This document shows positions 7,982 through 14,449 of a stretch of 64,000 nucleotides of DNA, in pieces. The position numbers and the translations under genes were made by a program. Under the pieces are notes generated by a model. The model made no database searches. It was given only the letters and a program-made list of their open reading frames with translations, and was not told the DNA's origin. The stretch's first letter is position 1. Each line of letters opens with the position of its first letter. The stretch is from Thermococcus barossii (GTDB lineage: Archaea; Methanobacteriota_B; Thermococci; Thermococcales; Thermococcaceae), in NCBI RefSeq assembly GCF_002214465.1, contig NZ_CP015101.1, forward strand, positions 937,013 to 1,001,012. Reading direction: 5' to 3'.

Positions 7982-8850
7982 CACTCACCACCTCCGAGGA
8001 ACTCGACGACCCTGGAAGCGATCTCCCTGAAAATCCCGGCCTCAGGATAGTCGCTCAGGACTATCGGCTTCCCCTCAACGTAGCTCCTTATGACGTTCTC
8101 GCTGTAGGGGATCTCGGCTATCACTTCCGCCCCGTACCTCTCCGCTATCTCGCGCACCCTGCCCACGTCGCCGAGGTCGGAGCGGTTCACTACGACCATC
8201 GCGGGAATGTCCATCAGCTTAGCCAGCCTGAGTATCAGCTCGCCGTCGTGGATTCCGAGGGGCGTCGGCTCCGTGACGGCTATGATGAGTCTTGAGTCCT
8301 CAAGGGCCTTCGACACCGTGTTGCTCGTTCCGGCCGCAGTGTCCACTAGGAGAAGCTCCTTCCCGAGGGCCTGGGCGCGCTTCTTCGCCCTCGAAACTAT
8401 CGGCATGGCCCTCTCCTCACCCTCAAGGAGCCTTCCCGTAACGAGCGGGAAGCCGTAGGGCGTCTCGGTGAGGTAGGTGTGCCCCATCAACTTTTTACCC
8501 GGCAGAATCGCTCCGGGAACCGGGCAGACTATCTCACAGGCAGCGCAGCCGGAGCAGAGGTTCGGCATCAGGAAAGGTGTCCCGTCGCGCATGGTGATTA
8601 TCGCGTGCTCCTCACAAACTTCCGCGCACTTCCTGCACCGGGTGCACTTCGAGTAGTCAAACCTGGGCATGAACAGCTCCACCGGCTCCTCGTTGGCCAG
8701 CTCCACGCCGAGGAGGAGGTGGTCGTTGGGGGCCTCAACGTCGAGATCGGCCAGGGCCAGATCGTAGTGCTCTCCAAGTGCTATCGCGAGGTTTATCGCG
8801 ACCGTTGACTTTCCGGTTCCTCCCTTCCCACCGCTCACCGCTATCTGCAA
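7981..8850 (-). CDS. MinD/Mrp-family P-loop ATPase with inserted [4Fe-4S] ferredoxin domain (first of pair)
   Basis: 289 residues from TTG 8850, fixed by GGAGGTGAG 5-6 nt upstream. Walker A SGGKGGTGKST is at about residues 6-16. Two cysteine clusters (CTRCRKCAEVC and CSGCAACEIVCPVPG) form an inserted two-cluster ferredoxin module as in the paralogue downstream. DTAAGTSN and NRSDLG complete the nucleotide fold. The protein should bind ATP and two [4Fe-4S] clusters in the cytoplasm. The divergent neighbour is a NifX-domain gene, a pairing known from other prokaryotes, which supports a joint role in handling a metal cluster or cofactor. Its promoter holds a DtxR-like TTAGG-N4-CCTAA box, implying metal control. 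Confidence 0.9.
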   Translation of the reverse strand: MQIAVSGGKGGTGKSTVAINLAIALGEHYDLALADLDVEAPNDHLLLGVELANEEPVELFMPRFDYSKCTRCRKCAEVCEEHAIITMRDGTPFLMPNLCSGCAACEIVCPVPGAILPGKKLMGHTYLTETPYGFPLVTGRLLEGEERAMPIVSRAKKRAQALGKELLLVDTAAGTSNTVSKALEDSRLIIAVTEPTPLGIHDGELILRLAKLMDIPAMVVVNRSDLGDVGRVREIAERYGAEVIAEIPYSENVIRSYVEGKPIVLSDYPEAGIFREIASRVVEFLGGGE

Positions 8851-8866
8851 GCTCTCACCTCCAGAA

Positions 8867-8880
8867 TTAGGCCAGCCTAA
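8867..8880. promoter_or_regulatory. DtxR-like metal-regulator box
   Basis: TTAGGCCAGCCTAA has perfect 5-bp inverted arms around 4 bp. It follows the minus-strand TATA of the ATPase pair and covers the expected transcription start, a repressor position. The arm sequence resembles DtxR/IdeR/MntR-type operators (TTAGG...CCTAA). A second copy with a different spacer lies at 19343-19356. Confidence 0.6.
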
Positions 8881-8892
8881 AAGCTTTTAAGC
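8881..8892. promoter_or_regulatory. Shared self-palindromic TATA region for the divergent ATPase and NifX genes
   Basis: AAGCTTTTAAGC reads as a usable TATA on both strands (CTTTTAAG and CTTAAAAG). It sits between the ATPase start at 8850 and the NifX start at 8923, so one element can position TBP for both directions. Confidence 0.5.
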
Positions 8893-8893
8893 T

Positions 8894-8909
8894 TTGTGCA
8901 TACGCTCAA
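8894..8909. promoter_or_regulatory. NifX-promoter palindrome, copy A
   Basis: TTGTGCATACGCTCAA matches 14 of 16 positions of the perfect palindrome at 13446-13461. It lies directly downstream of the TATA and over the likely transcription start of the NifX gene at 8923, the same geometry as copy B. Confidence 0.6.
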
Positions 8910-8922
8910 AACGGTGATGCTC

Positions 8923-9333
8923 ATGAGGTGCCTGAAGGTTGCCTTTGGAATGGAGAACGACGAGAAGCTCATAGATGCACACTACGGCGACTCCGAGTTC
9001 TTCGCGATCTACGAGGTCTGCGAGGACGGAAGCGTTAAGCTTCTCGAAAAGAGGCACAACAGGGCCAAGGACCTTGAAGAGGAGCACGACGAGGGGCACG
9101 GCGATCCGAGGAAGTTCAAGGCAGTTGTCAGCCAGCTCCTCGACGTTGACGTTCTGGCAGCGTTCAGGATGGGCCCGAACTTTTTGAGGATCCGCGACAA
9201 GACCAACAAGGTGGCCTTCTTCACGAGGACGAGGGATTTAAAGGTGGCCCTTCAGCGCGTTGTTGAAAACTTCGACGAACTCTGGGAGCAGGTTCAGGCG
9301 AAGAAGGCCGAGAAGCCGCCGATAGAGGAGTGA
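8923..9333 (+). CDS. NifX/NifB-type iron-molybdenum cofactor-binding-domain protein
   Basis: 136 residues. The start is ATG 8923, 4 nt after GGTGAT; in-frame starts further up fall within the promoter palindrome. RCLKVAFGMENDEKLIDAHYG at the N-terminus, here with the AHYGDSEFFAIYEV strand, matches the RNase H-like NifX/TM1290 fold: a strand with a start-of-fold basic residue, the D-x-HYG loop, then LEKRHN. The loop segment LEEEHDEGHGDPRKFKAV is rich in His and acids and could bind metal. Family members bind metallo-cofactors or have unknown roles outside nitrogenase systems; no nitrogenase gene is seen here. It is divergent from two Fe-S ATPases and is followed 3 nt later by a methyltransferase-like gene. 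Confidence 0.85.
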   Translation: MRCLKVAFGMENDEKLIDAHYGDSEFFAIYEVCEDGSVKLLEKRHNRAKDLEEEHDEGHGDPRKFKAVVSQLLDVDVLAAFRMGPNFLRIRDKTNKVAFFTRTRDLKVALQRVVENFDELWEQVQAKKAEKPPIEE

Positions 9334-9336
9334 GCA

Positions 9337-9768
9337 ATGCACTTTTGGGGGATCGAGCCGAGGGTCTTCCTCTTTACCACCCCTTATGCTCTTTTCGCAT
9401 TTTACCTCAACTCAAGGCTCCCCCAGTCTTTTCTGCAGCTCCCCGGTGTGGGAGTTTCCTTTTTGAGTGCCGGGATAGTCCTCTGGCTCCTCTGCTACCT
9501 CCAGGTCTCAAGGGCTTACTCCGAGGGGAGGCTCCTCACAGCGGGCTGCTACTCCAGGGTCAAGCACCCGATATACTCGATATGGGGCCTCCTGATAGTG
9601 CCGGGCTTCTCGCTCGTCATAGGCGGCTTCATGCTTGCCCTGCCCCTGCTCTACTGGCTCGCGGTGGTGAGGTTTATAGGCGAGGAGGAGAAAGTCTTGG
9701 AGGAGAGGTTCGGGGATGAGTGGAGACAATACGCGGAGAGAACGCCCAGGTTTCTACCGAGGCTTTGA
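9337..9768 (+). CDS. Isoprenylcysteine carboxyl methyltransferase-family membrane protein
   Basis: 143 residues with three to four membrane segments (for example around residues 8-24, 37-54 and 82-105). The C-terminal signature of the ICMT/PEMT family is present: GCYSRVKHPIYSIWG, then EEEKVLEERFGDEWRQYAERTPRF, given here as the EE-x-L-x3-FGxExxxY pattern. Such enzymes use S-adenosylmethionine to methylate lipids or prenylated thiols. The archaeal substrate is not known. Start ATG 9337 follows GAGGAGTGAG and lies 3 nt after the NifX stop, so it is likely in the same transcript. Its 3' end overlaps the next gene by 53 bp. Confidence 0.82.
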   Translation: MHFWGIEPRVFLFTTPYALFAFYLNSRLPQSFLQLPGVGVSFLSAGIVLWLLCYLQVSRAYSEGRLLTAGCYSRVKHPIYSIWGLLIVPGFSLVIGGFMLALPLLYWLAVVRFIGEEEKVLEERFGDEWRQYAERTPRFLPRL

Positions 9769-10249
9769 ACTTCTCCCGGTTCACCTCTACGTCCTGTCCC
9801 ATCTGAAGAGGGCGGGCGTTGACTACGCGAAGATGATGGCCAAAGTTAGCGGCCTTCCCTTGGAGCTCATTAACGACGCCATCGGCGATCTCCTCGAAAT
9901 CGGCCTGATAGAGCGCGATCCCGGAAGCGCGATAAAGCGGAGTAAGGCGCGCTTCAAGAAGGCCTTCGAGGTTCACAAGCACCACACCTACTACCGCCTC
10001 TCCCGCGAGGGAGAACTGCTGGTTCGTTCTATTGATGGGAGCTGGCTGAAGGAATACTTCGACTCCCTCCTCCCCGACGGCTGGAGGGTCGTTAAAGCTC
10101 TCGCGGAGTCCAAGAACATACAGGAGGCCAACCGAAGGGTTGGGATAGACAACGAAACCGCCGAGGAGCTGAAGGTTCTCCATTTCCTCACGGGAAAGGG
10201 GAGGAAGACCGAGTTCTTCAAGAGACTGTGGGAGTTCTTGGGCGTTTAA
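9716..10249 (+). CDS. DUF2250 winged-helix protein, likely DNA-binding
   Basis: 177 residues. No later start codon exists in the first 20 codons, so the 53-bp overlap with the methyltransferase gene appears genuine. Residues 24-60 form a helix-turn-helix (VLSHLKRAGVDYAKM followed by LPLELINDAIGDLLEIGLIERD), and a basic wing region SAIKRSKARFKKAFEVHKHH leads into YYRLSREGELLVRS, a typical winged-helix end. A second helical domain with EANRRVGIDNETAEE follows. This pattern fits DUF2250 proteins of Thermococcales. Being third in the NifX transcript, it is a candidate regulator of the module. The target is unknown. Confidence 0.72.
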   Translation: MSGDNTRRERPGFYRGFELLPVHLYVLSHLKRAGVDYAKMMAKVSGLPLELINDAIGDLLEIGLIERDPGSAIKRSKARFKKAFEVHKHHTYYRLSREGELLVRSIDGSWLKEYFDSLLPDGWRVVKALAESKNIQEANRRVGIDNETAEELKVLHFLTGKGRKTEFFKRLWEFLGV

Positions 10250-10908
10250 AGCTCGATCACGCTCCCAGTCCTAACTCCCACAAACTTGTCCGGGTACTTT
10301 TTTCTCACGTACGCTTTCGCCTCCTCCCCGGAGCAGTGGGCCGGAGCTATGAACTCGGCCATCCCTGCCAATCTATCGAGAGCCGCCCGGGAAGGGTAGT
10401 GAAAGCCGCCGATTACCAGGTGGGCCTTCCCATGGCCCGAAACGTCGAGCACCGCTCTGGTGAGCCTGTCAACGCCGGGATGGGAACAGCCAACGATAAC
10501 GACGAGGCCGGAAGGGGTCTCCACCCCAACTGCCTGTTCGAATCCACCCAAAGGCCCGGAAGTCCAGACGCCGTCAGCGATCCTTCCAGCGTCCAGGACC
10601 TCCACGGCCCTGAATCCCCACCGCAACGCAAGGACCCAGTTTCCGGGTGGAGCGTAGAGGGGAATCCCGGGGTTCAGCTTGCCCACGAGGGAAAGGCCCC
10701 CGTAGTGGTCGTAGTGCCAGTGGCTGAGGACGACAAAGTCAATGCCTTTCAGAGAAACTCCCAGTGATTTAGAGTTGTGTGAGAGAACCTCGGGCCGCGT
10801 GTCGGCATCAAAAATAAATCGGTCCTTTCCCTCAACCAGAACGCTCCAGCCCCAGTCGTTGAGGAGCCCCTTCGAGGGCACGTTGTCGTTCAGGATGAGG
10901 AGCCGCAT
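10246..10908 (-). CDS. MBL-fold metallo-hydrolase, MJ0301-like
   Basis: 220 residues. Zinc-binding motif SHWHYDHYGG (HxHxDH form) is near residues 62-70, with further ligands in VGCSHPGVDR, IGGFHYPS and APAHCSGEE. The last motif (a His-Cys pair) is typical of the subgroup often annotated as 7,8-dihydropterin-6-methyl-aminobenzene-phosphate synthase. That annotation reflects methanogen biochemistry and may not hold here. The protein is cytoplasmic. It converges with the DUF2250 gene (4 bp shared at the ends). Similar hydrolases are, from memory, found near NifX and Fe-S ATPase genes in other prokaryotes, so membership of the module is plausible. Confidence 0.82.
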   Translation of the reverse strand: MRLLILNDNVPSKGLLNDWGWSVLVEGKDRFIFDADTRPEVLSHNSKSLGVSLKGIDFVVLSHWHYDHYGGLSLVGKLNPGIPLYAPPGNWVLALRWGFRAVEVLDAGRIADGVWTSGPLGGFEQAVGVETPSGLVVIVGCSHPGVDRLTRAVLDVSGHGKAHLVIGGFHYPSRAALDRLAGMAEFIAPAHCSGEEAKAYVRKKYPDKFVGVRTGSVIEL

Positions 10909-10995
10909 ACTACCCCCTTCCTTTGGCGGGACGCTAAAAAAACTACCGCTGGAAGGGTTTTAAAGTCCCTCCCCTCAATCATTACAGGGGGTCGC

Positions 10996-11484
10996 ATGAA
11001 GGGGGTCACGTATCGCTTCATCGGAATCATCCACAGCCCGTTCAGAGAGCCGAAGGGCGTTCCCATACAGCCCTCCGCGGCAAGGGGCGTTAGAGGAACC
11101 GTCGAGGTCTTTCCAGAGTACGTTCCGGGACTCAAGGGCATAGAGGGTTTCTCCCACATCATCCTGCTCTACCACTTCCATCTCGCGGAGCCCGGGAAGC
11201 TCCTCGTTAGGCCATACATGGACAGCGAGAAACACGGTGTCTTCGCCACGAGGGCACCGAGCAGACCGAACCCGATAGGCATCTCCATTGTCAGACTCAT
11301 CCGTGTCGAGGGGAACGTGCTCCATGTTGAAGATATCGACATCGTCGATGGCACGCCACTGCTCGACATAAAGCCCTACGTCCCAGAGTTTGATATAAGA
11401 AGCGTTGAAAGAATCGGATGGCTGGAGCGAAACGTTCACAAGCTTCCAGAGGCCAGGGATGACGGCAGATTCGTTGGAAAATAA
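10996..11484 (+). CDS. trmO: tRNA (N6-threonylcarbamoyladenosine(37)-N6)-methyltransferase TrmO
   Basis: 162 residues. TrmO/TsaA-family motifs: an N-terminal RFIGIIHSPFREPKGVPIQP block, EVFPEYVPGLKGIEGFSHI, then YMDSEKHGVFATRAPSRPNPIG with the APSRPNPIG S-adenosylmethionine site, and DIDIVDGTPLLDIKPYVPEFD. The enzyme N6-methylates t6A at position 37 of tRNAs reading ACY codons. ATG start follows GGGGGTCGC; a TATA (GGTTTTAAAG) lies at about 10955-10965. It is divergent from the MBL gene. Confidence 0.93.
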   Translation: MKGVTYRFIGIIHSPFREPKGVPIQPSAARGVRGTVEVFPEYVPGLKGIEGFSHIILLYHFHLAEPGKLLVRPYMDSEKHGVFATRAPSRPNPIGISIVRLIRVEGNVLHVEDIDIVDGTPLLDIKPYVPEFDIRSVERIGWLERNVHKLPEARDDGRFVGK

Positions 11485-11498
11485 AAAGAGGGAGTTAA

Positions 11499-12977
11499 TC
11501 ATTCCATGGCGGCCATTATTCTGTCGACGTCCTCCGGGGGCTTGGTGAGGAGGCTGACTATTACCGTCGCCAGCAGGGCGAAGAGGAACGCTGGAACGAG
11601 CTCGTAGATGCCGGTGCTCGCCTTGAGGTAGAGCTTCCAGATAATGGTAGTCAGTGTTCCAACGACCATTCCCGCTATGACGCCCCACTTGGTCGTCCGC
11701 TTCCAGTAGAGTGAGAGGAGCAGGGTCGGACCTATTGAGGCTCCAAGGCCGCCCCAGGCGAAGAGCACGAACCAGAATATTATGTCCTTCGCAAAGTACG
11801 CCAGAATCGCTGCGAGGAGGCCTATGACGAAGACTGTTATCCTGCTTATCTTGAGGGCAACTTCCTCGGCGAGGGGTTCGCCCTTCCTAACAACCTCTTG
11901 GTAGAAGTCCTTGACGATGGTGGAGGAGACGACGAGAAGCTGGGAGTCGGCCGTTGAGAGTATGGCAGCAAAGATTCCACCCATAAGGATTCCGTAGAGA
12001 ACCGGGCCGAAGAACTGGGCACTGAGCAGCGGGTAAATCATCTCAGCGCTCTCGTTGGGGAGCATGCTAACTTCAGGATAGAGGGCCCTTCCTGCAAGAC
12101 CTATGAAGACGGCACCCCATGCCATGACGACGTTCCAGAAGGTTCCGATTACTGTGGACTGCCTCAGTCTGTCCGGGTCATCGATTGACATGTAACGGAC
12201 GAGTATGTGGGGCTGACCCGGTGAACCGAGACCGATTCCCAGGAAGCCAATGACAACACCTGCACCAAATGCCCACGGGTCAACGAGCTTTGGATCGAGG
12301 GCCTTGAGGGTGTCGAGAACCATATCAAGGCCGCCAACATGGGCGACTGCAACGACAGGCAGGACGGTGAGACCAACGATCATTATAACTGCCCTAATGA
12401 CGTCGTTGTAGGCAACCGCCACGAATCCTCCAAGCACCATGTAGATGACTATCATGAAAACCGATATCAGCAGACCCCAGAAGAGGCTGATTCCCAGAGA
12501 AGCGCTGAGAGTTTTAGCACCCGCATTGAACTGCGCACCGACGTACGAGGTGAGGAAAATGACTATGATTATTGAAACCACCAGCCTAACAAGCTTGGCG
12601 GTGTCCCTAAAGCGGGCCTCGAAGTAGTCGGGAACCGTAATCGCGTTGAACTTCTCTGAGAAACGCCTCAGGCGCATTCCCATGTAGACGAACTGGAGCA
12701 TCTCGACGGTGATGTATCCGGCTGCTGCCCAAACGGCAGCTGTACCCATCTTGTAGGCCATTCCACTGAGGCCCAGGACGAGCCAGCTTGACCTGCCGGA
12801 TGAGACGGCCGAGAGGGCAACCGTTATCTTGTCCATCGCCCTGCCGCCTACGAAGAAGTCCTCCTCCGTTTTGGTCCTTTTCATCGCATAGAATCCCACG
12901 AATATTGGCAGCAGTAGGGTGAATAGAAACGCTGCCATAGCAGCTGGTTCCTTGAGAAGCTCGTATGCATTGCTCAT
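11499..12977 (-). CDS. Sodium:solute symporter, PutP-like
   Basis: 492 residues. Start ATG 12977 follows GGGGGTGAAGGC and overlaps the TGA of a 35-residue upstream gene. About 13 membrane segments are visible. SSF-family signatures include EDFFVGGRAM, SAVSSGRSSWLVLGLSG, GLGSPGQPHILVRYMS and ADSQLLVVSS. The Ser/Gly-rich helix 2 and the GSPGQPH block are close to those of PutP, so sodium-driven proline uptake is the best guess, with other amino acids possible. The -strand promoter is around 13168 and an inverted repeat lies just upstream of it. Confidence 0.92.
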   Translation of the reverse strand: MSNAYELLKEPAAMAAFLFTLLLPIFVGFYAMKRTKTEEDFFVGGRAMDKITVALSAVSSGRSSWLVLGLSGMAYKMGTAAVWAAAGYITVEMLQFVYMGMRLRRFSEKFNAITVPDYFEARFRDTAKLVRLVVSIIIVIFLTSYVGAQFNAGAKTLSASLGISLFWGLLISVFMIVIYMVLGGFVAVAYNDVIRAVIMIVGLTVLPVVAVAHVGGLDMVLDTLKALDPKLVDPWAFGAGVVIGFLGIGLGSPGQPHILVRYMSIDDPDRLRQSTVIGTFWNVVMAWGAVFIGLAGRALYPEVSMLPNESAEMIYPLLSAQFFGPVLYGILMGGIFAAILSTADSQLLVVSSTIVKDFYQEVVRKGEPLAEEVALKISRITVFVIGLLAAILAYFAKDIIFWFVLFAWGGLGASIGPTLLLSLYWKRTTKWGVIAGMVVGTLTTIIWKLYLKASTGIYELVPAFLFALLATVIVSLLTKPPEDVDRIMAAME

Positions 12978-13081
12978 GCCTTCACCCCCTTCACAGGGGC
13001 GGATATGTAGTACACGGCCACTGAAGCCAGTACTATCAGCACCGGCAGAACCAGCAGCACGAACTTTGCCCAACCGTCCAT
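12974..13081 (-). CDS. 35-residue membrane protein, probable symporter accessory subunit
   Basis: A gene too short for ordinary ORF cut-offs. It reads MDGWAKFVLLVLPV, then LIVLASVAVYYISAP and a basic tail ending VKGVKA. One membrane helix spans about residues 8-28. ATG 13081 is preceded by GGGGGTGCAAAA, and the stop overlaps the symporter ATG as ATGA, which is strong evidence for translation as a pair. Tiny single-helix proteins fused or coupled to SSF and NSS transporters are known (for example MetS-type and symporter small accessory proteins). I infer a similar role in assembly or activity. Confidence 0.8.
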   Translation of the reverse strand: MDGWAKFVLLVLPVLIVLASVAVYYISAPVKGVKA

Positions 13082-13167
13082 TTTTGCACCCCCATCTAAA
13101 GGTCACGAACCCACCCAAACTTGCAAATAATATCAAATGAAATACATGTAATGTTTTGGATGGCACT

Positions 13168-13175
13168 ATATAAAC
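13168..13175 (-). promoter_or_regulatory. TATA box of the symporter operon
   Basis: Minus-strand reading TTTATATA is an exact archaeal consensus. The start would fall near 13145, giving a leader of roughly 60 nt before the 35-residue gene. Confidence 0.65.
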
Positions 13176-13179
13176 ATTA

Positions 13180-13198
13180 TGGTCCAACAACGACCATT
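13180..13198. promoter_or_regulatory. Inverted repeat upstream of the symporter promoter
   Basis: ATGGTC, 7-bp spacer CAACAAC, GACCAT: perfect 6-bp arms. It lies immediately upstream (on the minus strand) of the TATA, which is where archaeal activators commonly bind. Confidence 0.45.
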
Positions 13199-13445
13199 AA
13201 TGTCAATTCAATCGAGAAAAAAGACGCAATTTTAGAGTTGTTTATGACGAACTAACGACGCAGGTATTTGATTAGCCTTATCTAAGGTTTTAGCAAGTCC
13301 GAAATATGCTAAAAAAGCGGATGAAACCAGCAAAAATACTACCGGGAAATAAACGAGTATGAGCGGATATCGTCAGTTCCAGTTTTGATATCAGATTTCA
13401 AGCTGTAGGAACAAATTCAATTAGGTCCACCGAAAACTTTAAATG

Positions 13446-13461
13446 TTGTGCATATGCACAA
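13446..13461. promoter_or_regulatory. NifX-promoter palindrome, copy B (perfect)
   Basis: TTGTGCATATGCACAA is a perfect 16-bp palindrome. It begins directly after the TATA (ACTTTAAATG, about 13434-13445), covering the region between TATA and transcription start, where a bound protein would block the polymerase. A 14/16 match is at 8894 and a weaker one at 14389. Confidence 0.75.
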
Positions 13462-13490
13462 AATAATAGAAAGAAAATGAGGTGGTCGAT

Positions 13491-14102
13491 ATGAGGATCG
13501 CGATACCCACCAATGGTGGAGGGCTTGAAGACACCGTTGCCCCGGTCTTTGCCAGGGCGCCGGCTTTCCTCATAGTGGACGTTGATGAGAACGGCAACGT
13601 CACCAACAGCAAGGTAATCCAGAACGGTGCCGCGATGGCCGGAGGTGGAGCTGGACCGATGGCGGTTCAGACCCTCATCAACGAGGACGTTGAAGCGATA
13701 ATAGCACCGCAGGTCGGCCCGAACGCACTCGGCGCGATACAGGCTGCAGGCATAAGGCTGTATCAGGTCGCCCCGGGAACACCAGTTGAGGAGGCCATAA
13801 AGGCTGTCACCAGCGGAAGCGTTGGTCAGTTCACGACCCCAGTGGCACCAGCTCCAGCAACTGCAACAGCTCCCGCACCGGCCTACGGGCCATACCCAGC
13901 GGCCCCGGCTTACCCGGCCTACCCCGCCTACGGCTACGGCCCAGGCTGGGGCAGAGGCTGGGGCCGCGGATGGGGACGTGGAAGAGGTTTCGGACGCGGA
14001 TGGGGCAGAGGCGGCAGAGGCTGGGGAGCAAGGCTCGGCTACTGCCCCTGGACCGGCCAGCCAAGCAGAAGAACTCTTCGCTGGCTTTACGGCTGGTGGT
14101 GA
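13491..14102 (+). CDS. NifX-domain protein with Trp/Gly/Arg-repeat C-terminal tail
   Basis: 203 residues; ATG 13491 follows GAGGTGG by 5 nt. Residues 1-110 are a NifX/TM1290-type domain (MRIAIPTNGGGLEDTVAPVF at the start, then the IVDVDENG strand, AAMAGGGAGPMAVQTLI, IIAPQVGPNAL and AAGIRLYQV). A Pro/Ala/Tyr linker (about 115-150) leads to a tail built of WGRG units and GRGFGRG, ending GYCPWTGQPSRRTLRWLYGWW, of which the last part is aromatic and basic. The tail could bind nucleic acid, metal or membrane. The domain should bind a metal cofactor by family analogy. A U-rich tract after the stop is a likely terminator. Confidence 0.82.
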   Translation: MRIAIPTNGGGLEDTVAPVFARAPAFLIVDVDENGNVTNSKVIQNGAAMAGGGAGPMAVQTLINEDVEAIIAPQVGPNALGAIQAAGIRLYQVAPGTPVEEAIKAVTSGSVGQFTTPVAPAPATATAPAPAYGPYPAAPAYPAYPAYGYGPGWGRGWGRGWGRGRGFGRGWGRGGRGWGARLGYCPWTGQPSRRTLRWLYGWW

Positions 14103-14116
14103 CTTCTTTCTTTTTA
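14102..14116 (+). terminator. T-rich terminator after the NifX gene
   Basis: GACTTCTTTCTTTTT directly follows the stop codon. Archaeal RNA polymerase terminates at such U-rich tracts without a hairpin. Read-through into the next gene 40 nt away is still possible. Confidence 0.45.
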
Positions 14117-14155
14117 CTCAGCATGAACTGTTGATAATGCACGGAGGAACATGCG

Positions 14156-14392
14156 ATGCCACGCGGAATGGGAAGGGGCTACGGCAGATTTGGGGGAGGA
14201 TACGCCCGATACGGGTTCTCTCCATTTGGCGGGGCCTACGGTCTAATCGACCTGCTCTTCCTCATCGGAATTCTGTACTTTCTGGTCAAGCTCTTCATAG
14301 TTGCCGCCCCGTACGCTCTCGGCCTCGTGGCCCTTTTAATCCTGCGGTCGCTCCTGAGACCCCGCTTCCCGGGCTGGGGAGGGCCATTTTGA
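14156..14392 (+). CDS. Small Gly/Arg-rich two-helix membrane protein
   Basis: 78 residues; ATG follows GGAGGAACATGCG. The N-terminus MPRGMGRGYGRFGGGYARYG repeats the Gly/Arg/Tyr-rich style of the NifX tail upstream. Two hydrophobic segments follow (about 30-46 and 48-65), then a basic end RSLLRPRFPGW. It is probably an inner-membrane protein with both Arg-rich ends in the cytoplasm. It sits between two NifX genes and shares their composition, so I infer a membrane partner of the tailed NifX proteins. The N-terminus recalls the Met/Gly/Arg-rich DUF5320 type of peptide, but the identity is uncertain. Confidence 0.7.
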   Translation: MPRGMGRGYGRFGGGYARYGFSPFGGAYGLIDLLFLIGILYFLVKLFIVAAPYALGLVALLILRSLLRPRFPGWGGPF

Positions 14393-14404
14393 GCTTATGC
14401 AAAC
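14389..14404. promoter_or_regulatory. Weak NifX-promoter palindrome, copy C
   Basis: TTGAGCTTATGCAAAC matches copy B at 12 of 16 positions, but its own symmetry is poor. It overlaps the stop codon of the small membrane gene and lies just upstream of a TATA-like ACTTTTTTAAG, so its geometry differs from copies A and B. Possible but unproven. Confidence 0.3.
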
Positions 14405-14449
14405 TTTTTTAAGTTCGGTTCTCCTAATTTTTCGTGGAGGTGATGTGCA

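Larger units (their letters stand above)
13082..13490. promoter_or_regulatory. 409-bp intergenic region between divergent symporter and NifX genes
   Basis: No ORF or RNA gene is recognised. It holds the minus-strand promoter of the symporter operon (TTTATATA on that strand, 13168-13175), an ATGGTC-N7-GACCAT repeat, a CCTTA-TC-TAAGG repeat at about 13277-13288, and the NifX promoter with its palindrome at the right end. Base composition is more AT-rich than the flanking genes. The middle part (13200-13430) has nothing I can interpret. Confidence 0.6.

Noticed and set aside
7094-8850. NifH or nitrogenase-linked ATPase
   Set aside because: The inserted ferredoxin clusters and the lack of NifH cysteines and neighbouring nif genes place these in the MinD-4Fe4S family.
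13260-13290. Third DtxR-like box (AGCCTTATCTAAGG)
   Set aside because: The arms are CCTTA/TAAGG with a 2-bp spacer, not TTAGG-N4-CCTAA, and no promoter geometry supports it.
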